From assembly GCF_011090165.1 (NCBI RefSeq), contig NZ_JAADJT010000007.1:62001-126000 (forward strand): a stretch of DNA of 64,000 bases, given 5' to 3'. This document shows positions 57,720 to 64,000 of the stretch, in pieces. Every line of letters starts with the position of its first letter. The first letter of the stretch is position 1. Made by a program: the position numbers and the translations under genes. Source of the stretch: Duganella aceris. GTDB lineage: Bacteria; Pseudomonadota; Gammaproteobacteria; Burkholderiales; Burkholderiaceae_D. Below the pieces are notes generated by a model, which saw only the letters and a list, made by a program, of their open reading frames with translations, was not told the DNA's origin and did not search any database.

Positions 57720-60700
57720 ATGATCAATCATAAACGGCTCAAGCTGACGCAAATCGCCTTCAGCCTGTCCATCGCCCTGGCGGCGCCTGCGTTCGCGCAG
57801 AACACCACGTCGGCGATCGGCGGCCGCATTTCCGGCGGCGACGGTAAACCGGCTGCCGGCGCAGTCGTTTCCATCATTCACGCCGAATCCGGTTCGGTCA
57901 CCAAGGTCGTGACCGACGCGGAAGGCCGTTATGTCCAGCGCGGTCTGCGTACCGGCGGTCCGTACACCATCACCATCACCAAAGATGGCGTCACCGAAAC
58001 CCGCGACGGCGTGTTCATCCAGCTGGCCGAAACCGCCAACGTGGACGCCACCCTGGGCGCGCCTGCCGCCTCGATGCAGACCGTGACCATCGCCGGCACC
58101 GGCGGCCGTTCCGACAAGTTCTCGAAGACCGCCATGGGCGCCGGCACCAGCATCACCGCGACCGAACTGGCGATCCAGGGTTCGATCAACCGCAACCTGC
58201 AAGACTATGCCCGTTCCGATCCGCGCGTTTCGCAGACCGACAAAGAGCGCGGCGAAATGTCCGTCGCCGGCCAGAACTCGCGCTACAACTCGCTGACCAT
58301 CGACGGCGTCTCGGTCAACGACACCTTCGGCCTGGAAGCGAGCGGCTCGCCGACCGCCAAGCAGCCGATCTCGATCGACGCGATCCAGTCGGTGCAGATC
58401 AACGTCGCCAACTACGACGTGACCCAGAAGGGCTACACCGGCGGTAACATCAACGCGGTGACCAAGTCCGGCACCAACACCGTCAAGGGCAGCGTCTACT
58501 ACGTGTTCCGTAACGACAGCATGGCCGGCGACCGCTTCAACGCCTCGTCCAACACCTACGCGCCACCAGCGCCGTTCAAGGAAACCACCAAGGGCGGCAC
58601 CATCGGCCTGCCGCTGATCAAGGACAAGCTGTTCCTGTTCGCGAACTGGGAAAAACTGGAATCGACCCGTACCGCGCCATCGTTCGGCCCGCTGGGCAGC
58701 TCGATGACCAACGTCGGCGTGACCCCGTCGTCCATCGCCGCCGCGCAAGCGATCGCCAAGAACACCTACGGCGTCGACATCGGCACCCAGGAAGTTCCTT
58801 CCGGCACCGCACTGAACGTGACCGACAAACTGTTCAAGGTCGACTGGAACATCAACGAGAACCACCGCGCGATGTTCCGCTACTCGAAGACCGACCAGAC
58901 CGAGCCGTTCTTCACCGGCATCTCGGCCACCGGCGTCTCGCTGAACTCCGAGTGGTACCAGCAGGGCAAGACCATCGAGACCAAAGTCGGCCAGATCCTG
59001 TCGGACTGGACGCCTAACTTCTCGACCGAATTCAAGCTGTCCTCGCGCGACTACGATTCCGTGCCAGTGGTGAACGCCAAGCTGCCGCTGGTCGGCCTGC
59101 GCTTCTCCGGCGCGCTGCCTGCCGGCACGCCAACTACCGTGTCGTCGGCCGACCGTTTCCTGAACTTCGGTACCGACAACAGCCGTCAACGTAACATCCT
59201 GGGCACCAAGACCACCGACGCCTACCTGGGCGCCAACTGGTCGGTCGGCGACCACGAAATCAAATTCGGCGGCGACTACAGCAAGAACGAGATCTACAAC
59301 GCGTTCCTGCAAAACGTCTGGGGTAACTACACCTTCGGCTGTATCAACAACATCAACTACCAGTTCCTGAACAGCAGCACGTTCAACTGCTCGACCGCGA
59401 CCAACGCGCAGGTCGAAGCGGCGGTGCTGGAAAACTTCCGCCGTGGCCGTCCAACCGCCTACAGCGTGCAAGTGGCTAACGCCGGTCTGACCCTGGACGA
59501 CGCGGTATCGGTCTTCAACATGAAGAACTACGGCGGCTTCGCCCAGGACACCTGGACCATCAACCCGCGCCTGAGCGTCAGCTACGGCGTGCGCGTCGAC
59601 CGCACCGCAGTCGGCGGCCGTCCGCTGCGCAACAACACGGTCGCTCTGGCCGCCGTGCCGGGCAACCCCGCCACCAACACCCGCGCCACCGGTGGTTTCG
59701 GTATCGACAACACCAACACCTTCGACGGCGAGCAACTGATCCAGCCGCGCGCAGGCTTCAACTACACGCTCGACACCGCGCGTCAGACCCAGATCCGCGG
59801 CGGCGCCGGCCTGTTCCAAGGCTCGGCCCTGACCGTCTGGCTGTCGAACCCGTTCTCGAACACCGGCGTGCAGACCAAGACCGTCGGTTGCGGTATCTCC
59901 GGCTACGCGGCTTGCCCGACCACCGACGGCTTGTACAGCCCGGACATCAACAAGCAAGTCACCAGCTTCACCGGCTCGATCCCTGCCGCCAACGTCGACG
60001 CGCTGGCGCCTGGCCTGAAACAGCCTGCGGTGTGGAAGTCCAACATCGCGGTGGAACATGAACTGCCATGGTACAACCTGGTCCTGGGCGTGGAATTCCT
60101 GAAGTTCAAGTCGAAAGACGCGATCTACTATCAGAACGCCAACCTGGGTGTCCCGACCAAGACCGGTACCGACGGCCGTCCGCTGTACTACAACGCGCAG
60201 GGTTACAACACCGCCTGCTGGAGCGCCACCGGTGGCTCGATCACCAATGGCACGGCTTGCACCGGCTTCACCGCCAAGGCACTGAGCAACTCCGCGTTCA
60301 ACAACGTGCTGGTCGCGACCAAAACCGACCAGGGCACCAGCAACGTCGCCACCATGTCGTTGTCGCGTCCGATGATGAACGGCTGGAACTGGTCGCTGGC
60401 TTACACCTACACCAGCGCCAAGGAAGTGTCGCCGCTGACTTCGTCGACCTCGTCGTCGAACTACGCCAGCCGCGCCATCTTCAATCCTAACGAAGATGTC
60501 AGCGCCAACTCGAACTACCTGGTGAAAGACCGTATCAGCGCGCTGATCAACTTCCGCAAGCGTCTGTTCGGCGCCTACAACACCACCTTCGGCGTGTTCT
60601 ATGAAGGCCGTTCGGGCAAGCCATACAGCTGGACCATCAACAACGACTTGAACGGTGACGGCCTGGCCGGTAACGACCTGATGTTCATCCCTTCGGCGCC

Positions 60701-61145
60701 GGGTTCGGGCCAGGTGGTGTTCTACGGCGATACCGCCACCAACCACGCCAACGAAGACAAGTTCTGGAGCATCGTCAACGGCAATCCTAAGCTGAAGAAA
60801 GCCATCGGCGGCGTGACCGGTCGTAACACCGACTTCGCACCATGGACCAACAGCTTCGACCTGCGCATCGCTCAGGAAGTTCCTGGCCTGTTCACCGGCA
60901 ACAAGGGCACCCTGTCGTTCGACATCTTCAACGTCGGCAATCTGCTGAACAAGAAGTGGGGCCGTATCAATGAAGTCGGCTTCCAGACCAACGGCGGTAC
61001 CGCTCGCAGCTTCGTCGATTACCAAGGTTTGGATTCGACCGGCAAATACATCTACCGTGTACGCGACGTGGAAACCGTCGACATCCGTCAGGTAAAAGGC
61101 GAGTCGCAATGGGCTGTCCAGGCTACCGTGAAGTACGAGTTCTAA
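57720..61145 (+). CDS. TonB-dependent receptor with carboxypeptidase-like N-terminal domain
   Basis: A 1141-residue outer-membrane receptor of the Oar-like/CarboxypepD_reg-like group. The signal peptide (TQIAFSLSIALAAPAFAQ) is followed by a carboxypeptidase-regulatory-like beta domain at about residues 30-105 (GGRISGGDGKPAAGAVVSII). Next come the plug region with SVAGQNSRYNSLTIDGVSVND and a long beta-barrel ending VQATVKYEF. No typical siderophore TonB box was recognised. The ATG at 57720 has GGGG ahead; a longer frame to 57642 adds residues before the signal peptide. A terminator follows. The substrate is unknown. Placement between adenosine deaminase and a nucleotidase suggests purine, nucleotide or phosphate uptake. 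Confidence 0.92.
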   Translation: MINHKRLKLTQIAFSLSIALAAPAFAQNTTSAIGGRISGGDGKPAAGAVVSIIHAESGSVTKVVTDAEGRYVQRGLRTGGPYTITITKDGVTETRDGVFIQLAETANVDATLGAPAASMQTVTIAGTGGRSDKFSKTAMGAGTSITATELAIQGSINRNLQDYARSDPRVSQTDKERGEMSVAGQNSRYNSLTIDGVSVNDTFGLEASGSPTAKQPISIDAIQSVQINVANYDVTQKGYTGGNINAVTKSGTNTVKGSVYYVFRNDSMAGDRFNASSNTYAPPAPFKETTKGGTIGLPLIKDKLFLFANWEKLESTRTAPSFGPLGSSMTNVGVTPSSIAAAQAIAKNTYGVDIGTQEVPSGTALNVTDKLFKVDWNINENHRAMFRYSKTDQTEPFFTGISATGVSLNSEWYQQGKTIETKVGQILSDWTPNFSTEFKLSSRDYDSVPVVNAKLPLVGLRFSGALPAGTPTTVSSADRFLNFGTDNSRQRNILGTKTTDAYLGANWSVGDHEIKFGGDYSKNEIYNAFLQNVWGNYTFGCINNINYQFLNSSTFNCSTATNAQVEAAVLENFRRGRPTAYSVQVANAGLTLDDAVSVFNMKNYGGFAQDTWTINPRLSVSYGVRVDRTAVGGRPLRNNTVALAAVPGNPATNTRATGGFGIDNTNTFDGEQLIQPRAGFNYTLDTARQTQIRGGAGLFQGSALTVWLSNPFSNTGVQTKTVGCGISGYAACPTTDGLYSPDINKQVTSFTGSIPAANVDALAPGLKQPAVWKSNIAVEHELPWYNLVLGVEFLKFKSKDAIYYQNANLGVPTKTGTDGRPLYYNAQGYNTACWSATGGSITNGTACTGFTAKALSNSAFNNVLVATKTDQGTSNVATMSLSRPMMNGWNWSLAYTYTSAKEVSPLTSSTSSSNYASRAIFNPNEDVSANSNYLVKDRISALINFRKRLFGAYNTTFGVFYEGRSGKPYSWTINNDLNGDGLAGNDLMFIPSAPGSGQVVFYGDTATNHANEDKFWSIVNGNPKLKKAIGGVTGRNTDFAPWTNSFDLRIAQEVPGLFTGNKGTLSFDIFNVGNLLNKKWGRINEVGFQTNGGTARSFVDYQGLDSTGKYIYRVRDVETVDIRQVKGESQWAVQATVKYEF

Positions 61146-61173
61146 CATCGTAGTTTCGTAGCGGGATACAAGA

Positions 61174-61204
61174 ACGGCTGGTGGCGACACCGGCCGTTTT
61201 TTTT
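61174..61204 (+). terminator. Rho-independent terminator after the TonB receptor gene
   Basis: ACGGCTGGTG pairs with CACCGGCCGT (one G-T wobble) around GCGA, followed by eight T. It starts 29 bases after the stop. Confidence 0.85.
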
Positions 61205-61304
61205 CGTCCGCCGCTTTGTAACGTAACGTTTTAGACGCCGTCGCGGCGCGATCGGCGGCGGCTTTGGGCTGTACAATATTCGATTACTTCCAAGCTCCAC
61301 ATCC

Positions 61305-63002
61305 ATGAAAAAATATCCGAGCCCGGTCGCCGGCCTGACCTTGTCGCTGCTGGCGGCGTTGCTGGCCGGTTGCGCGACGCGACCGCCACCAGGCACCCAG
61401 CAAATCCAGCTGGTCACGCTGAACGATTTCCACGGCAATATCGAAGCGAGCAAATACGTCTGGGCCAGCGCCTACGCGCCGGGCGAGCGCACCATCCAGG
61501 CCGGCGGCATCGACACCATCGGCGCCGCCTTGCAGGCGTGGCGCAAGCAGGATCCGGAGCTGCTGCTGGTCGGCGCCGGCGACTTGATCGGCGCCAGTCC
61601 CGCCATCTCGTCGATGTGGGCCGACGAGCCGACCATCGGCGCGATGAACCTGCTGGGCCTGCGCGCCAGCTCGGTCGGCAATCATGAATTCGACCAGGGC
61701 CGCATGGAGCTGCTGCGCCAGCAGAAGGGCGGCTGCAATTCGCCACGGCCCGACAAGGCCTGCAAATTCGAAGGCACGTATGAAGGCGCGAAGTTCCAGT
61801 ACCTGGCCGCCAACGTGATCGACATGGTGACCCGCAAGCCGGTGCTGCCGGCGTACCGCATCGAGACCTCGCACGGCGTCAAGGTCGGGTTCATCGGCAC
61901 CGTGCTGCGCGACACCGCCGAATCGGCGCTGGCCTCCGGCATCGCCGGGCTGGATTTCGGCGACGAGGCGGAAGCCATCAACCGCCAACTGCCGGAACTG
62001 CGCAAGCAGGGCGTCGGCGTGTTCGTGGTGCTGATCCACCAGGGCGGCCGCACCATCGACAAGTTCGACCAGCAGGATTGCGCCAACCTGACCGGCCCCA
62101 TCGTCGACGTGGTCAAGCGCCTCGATCCGGCGATCCGGCTGGTGGTCAGCGGCCATTCGCACAAGGGTTATCTGTGCAAGGTCGACGGCCGTCTGGTGAC
62201 GCAGTCGGACATGGGCGGCCACGTCATGTCGCGCATTAAGCTGACGGTGGATACCAACACCAACACGCTGCGCGACGTCAGCGCCACGCAGGAGGTGATG
62301 GTGCCGGGCGCCTGGCCCGCCGATCCGGCGATCGATGCTTATCTGAAGAAGACCCGCGACCGCAGCAACGCCGCGCTGGCGCGCCCGGTGGCGACGCTGG
62401 CGGTGCCCAGCGTCAAGCGCGAAAAAGAACACGACCGCGAGTCCGCGCTGGGCGACCTGGTGGCCGACTCGATGCTGGCGACCGGCCGCCGCTTCGGCGC
62501 GCAGATCGCCTTGCAGAATCCGGGCGGCATCCGCCAGGATCTGGAGAGCGGCCCGGGCAACCGCGTGACGGCGGGCCAGGTGCTGGTGGTGCTGCCGTTC
62601 GGGAATACGCTGGTGGCGATGAACCTGCGCGGCGCGCAGATCGTCGAGCTGCTGGAAGAGCAGTGGATCGGCGAGCGCGATGCGACGCGCGGCCTGCTGC
62701 AGGTGTCGGAAGGCTTCAGCTACGAGTGGGACGCCAGGCAGCCGCCGGGCAGCCGCGTGGTGCCGGGCAGCGTGAAGCTGAACGGCGTGCCGCTGGACAT
62801 GGGCAGCTCCTACCGCGTGGTGACCAACAATTTCCTGGCCGAGGGCGGCGACGGCTTCCCGACCTTCGCCAAGGGCGGCAACCGCGCCGCCACCGAGATC
62901 CGCGATATCGACGCGCTGACCGATTACCTGGTCAAGCGCGAGCAGGACCGCAAGCCGGCCGGCGTCGCCGCGCCGCTCACGCGCTACAAGCGCGTGCAAT
63001 AA
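61305..63002 (+). CDS. 5'-nucleotidase/metallophosphatase lipoprotein (UshA-like)
   Basis: A 565-residue exported lipoprotein; the lipobox ends LAGC after SLLAALLAG. The metallophosphatase domain has NDFHGNIE (metal), GNHEFDQG and SGHSHKGY, with the mid-region AGDLIGASP. The C-terminal 5'-nucleotidase domain includes ALGDLVADSMLA and the substrate-binding FSYEWDAR. It removes phosphate from nucleotides at the cell surface or in the periplasm, making nucleosides for the deaminase and transporters. It is followed by the PLD-like gene after 15 bases, so the two may be an operon. Confidence 0.93.
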   Translation: MKKYPSPVAGLTLSLLAALLAGCATRPPPGTQQIQLVTLNDFHGNIEASKYVWASAYAPGERTIQAGGIDTIGAALQAWRKQDPELLLVGAGDLIGASPAISSMWADEPTIGAMNLLGLRASSVGNHEFDQGRMELLRQQKGGCNSPRPDKACKFEGTYEGAKFQYLAANVIDMVTRKPVLPAYRIETSHGVKVGFIGTVLRDTAESALASGIAGLDFGDEAEAINRQLPELRKQGVGVFVVLIHQGGRTIDKFDQQDCANLTGPIVDVVKRLDPAIRLVVSGHSHKGYLCKVDGRLVTQSDMGGHVMSRIKLTVDTNTNTLRDVSATQEVMVPGAWPADPAIDAYLKKTRDRSNAALARPVATLAVPSVKREKEHDRESALGDLVADSMLATGRRFGAQIALQNPGGIRQDLESGPGNRVTAGQVLVVLPFGNTLVAMNLRGAQIVELLEEQWIGERDATRGLLQVSEGFSYEWDARQPPGSRVVPGSVKLNGVPLDMGSSYRVVTNNFLAEGGDGFPTFAKGGNRAATEIRDIDALTDYLVKREQDRKPAGVAAPLTRYKRVQ

Positions 63003-63017
63003 CTTACTGGAGCATCC

Positions 63018-64000
63018 ATGCGTCGTGTATTAATGTCCTTTGTCGTATCGGCCGCGTTCATCGCCGGCGCTCCCGCGCATGCCGAGTTTTCGATTCCCGG
63101 TTTCGAACTGGTGCAAACCGCGCCGGTGGAAACGCCGCTGCACAGCGACGACTTGCGCAGCGCCGCCGCGGTCTGGACCGAGTTGTTCGACAACGCCAGG
63201 AGCGAGATCGTCATCGGCCAGTTCTATGCCGTCAACAAGCCTGGCAGCGTGTTCGAAAAAGTGTTCGAGCATCTGGCGGCCGCCGGCAAGCGTGGCGTCA
63301 AGATCCGCTTCCTGCTCGACCAGAAAGGCGTCGGCCTGTCCGAGAAGTCCACCATCGACCAGCTGAAGGCCATCCCCAACCTGGAACTGCGCATCCTCGA
63401 TTACAGCAAGCTGACCGGCAACGGCATCATCCACGCCAAGTACCTGGTGGTGGACGGCGCCACGGCCTACGTCGGCAGCCAGAACTTCGACTGGCGCTCG
63501 TTCGAGCATATCCACGAAACCGGCTTGCGCATCACCGACGCCAAGGTGGCGGGCCAGGTGCTGGCGATCTTCAACCAGGACTGGCGCGCGCAGGCGTTGA
63601 CCGCGCAGGGCCTGAAGGCTCCGGCGCTGAACGTCAAGACCGAGGCTGGCGACATCCGCCAGAACGCCTTTCTGCTGGCCAGCCCGAATCAATACAACCC
63701 GTCCGGCGTCGGCGATTCCGAGACCGGGTTGCCGGCGCTGCTGGCCGACGCCAAGAGCGAGGTACGCATCCAGTTGCTCGACTACGCGCCGCTGAGCTAC
63801 GGCCCGAAAGGTACGCGTCCCTACTACGCGGTGATCGACAACGCGGTGCGCGCCGCCGCCAACCGTGGCGTCAAGATCAAGCTGATGGTGTCGAACTGGA
63901 ACCTGGAACAGCCTGCGCTGGTCTACCTGAAAAGCCTGGCGATCCTGCCCAACGTCGAGATCCGCGTGGTGACGCTGCCGGTGGCGTCGACCGGCTTTAT
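63018..64000 (+). CDS. Phospholipase D-like protein, exported (3' partial)
   Basis: An exported PLD-superfamily protein cut by the end of the window after about 327 codons. The signal peptide is RVLMSFVVSAAFIAGAPAHA. One HKD motif is complete: H139, K141 and D146 in HAKYLVVDGATAYVGSQN. The second HKD is expected beyond the window, since the repeat of the fold has just begun near residue 255 (VRIQLLDYAPLSYGPKG). It could cleave phospholipids or nucleic acids; an association with phosphate or nucleotide scavenging is inferred from the neighbour. A GGAG ribosome site precedes the ATG. Confidence 0.85.
   Translation, partial: MRRVLMSFVVSAAFIAGAPAHAEFSIPGFELVQTAPVETPLHSDDLRSAAAVWTELFDNARSEIVIGQFYAVNKPGSVFEKVFEHLAAAGKRGVKIRFLLDQKGVGLSEKSTIDQLKAIPNLELRILDYSKLTGNGIIHAKYLVVDGATAYVGSQNFDWRSFEHIHETGLRITDAKVAGQVLAIFNQDWRAQALTAQGLKAPALNVKTEAGDIRQNAFLLASPNQYNPSGVGDSETGLPALLADAKSEVRIQLLDYAPLSYGPKGTRPYYAVIDNAVRAAANRGVKIKLMVSNWNLEQPALVYLKSLAILPNVEIRVVTLPVASTGF

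Noticed and set aside
57672..61190. 1172-codon open frame antisense to the TonB receptor
   Set aside because: Antisense artefact of codon bias in the receptor gene; no signal peptide, domains or ribosome site.

Overview
The window is about 64 kb of GC-rich chromosome from a betaproteobacterium. It is most likely from the Oxalobacteraceae (Massilia, Duganella, Janthinobacterium or a relative). I base this on the murF-mraY-murD-ftsW-murG-murC-ddl-ftsQ-ftsA-ftsZ order, the pilB-pilC-pilD-coaE-zapD-yacG block, and codon use that is strongly biased to G/C at third positions. No tRNA, rRNA, insertion sequence, prophage or CRISPR array was seen.

Layout. (1) 1-12.1 kb is the division and cell wall (dcw) cluster, entered inside murF. 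Its genes are tightly packed up to ftsA, then a structured leader precedes ftsZ and a strong terminator follows it. (2) 12.1-17.7 kb holds a peroxiredoxin, a small toxin-antitoxin-like pair, a methyltransferase divergent from an XRE regulator, a 149-bp symmetric palindrome, an EamA transporter, lpxC and dciA. The accessory genes lie between the peroxiredoxin and lpxC. (3) 17.9-24.5 kb holds secA, then on the minus strand a membrane histidine kinase, a small periplasmic phosphate-binding-like protein and a porin. (4) 24.8-29.4 kb holds argJ, a DUF815 ATPase and a Nudix hydrolase, then a DUF3455 lipoprotein and an ECF sigma/anti-sigma pair. (5) 29.5-37.4 kb, on the minus strand, holds a CNNM/CorC-type protein, pilB, pilC, pilD, coaE, zapD and yacG. 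An orphan histidine kinase sits in the opposite direction between pilC and pilD. (6) 37.6-42.6 kb is a divergent respiratory cluster: a diheme cytochrome c, a monoheme lipoprotein cytochrome, a caa3-type subunit II and a fused subunit I+III. (7) 42.5-47.9 kb holds a chemotaxis receptor, a TPR-methyltransferase and an S9 peptidase. (8) 47.9-57.1 kb is a purine catabolic block: uraH, divergent from puuE, xdhA, xdhB, xdhC, guaD and a secreted adenosine deaminase. (9) 57.1-64 kb holds a 640-bp regulatory intergenic region, a TonB-dependent receptor, a 5'-nucleotidase lipoprotein and the start of a phospholipase D-like protein.

How the parts work together. The first region makes lipid II and assembles the divisome; zapD and yacG further along also act on FtsZ and gyrase. 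The last two regions read as nucleic-acid/nucleotide scavenging: phosphodiester and phosphomonoester cleavage outside the cytoplasm, deamination of adenosine and guanine, oxidation to urate, and opening of the urate products. A Pho-box-like triple repeat in front of the TonB receptor suggests phosphate control.

The most unusual feature is a family of four long palindromes (86-94 bp). Each has perfectly matching arms but differs in sequence from the others, and all four lie at gene ends. Other signals worth attention are the 149-bp palindrome with six GCCTAT/ATAGGC boxes, mutually exclusive hairpins in the ftsZ leader, the Lys-to-Gln change in the K-channel of the fused oxidase, the Pro-Gln repeat tail on that oxidase, and a candidate small RNA upstream of the TonB receptor.
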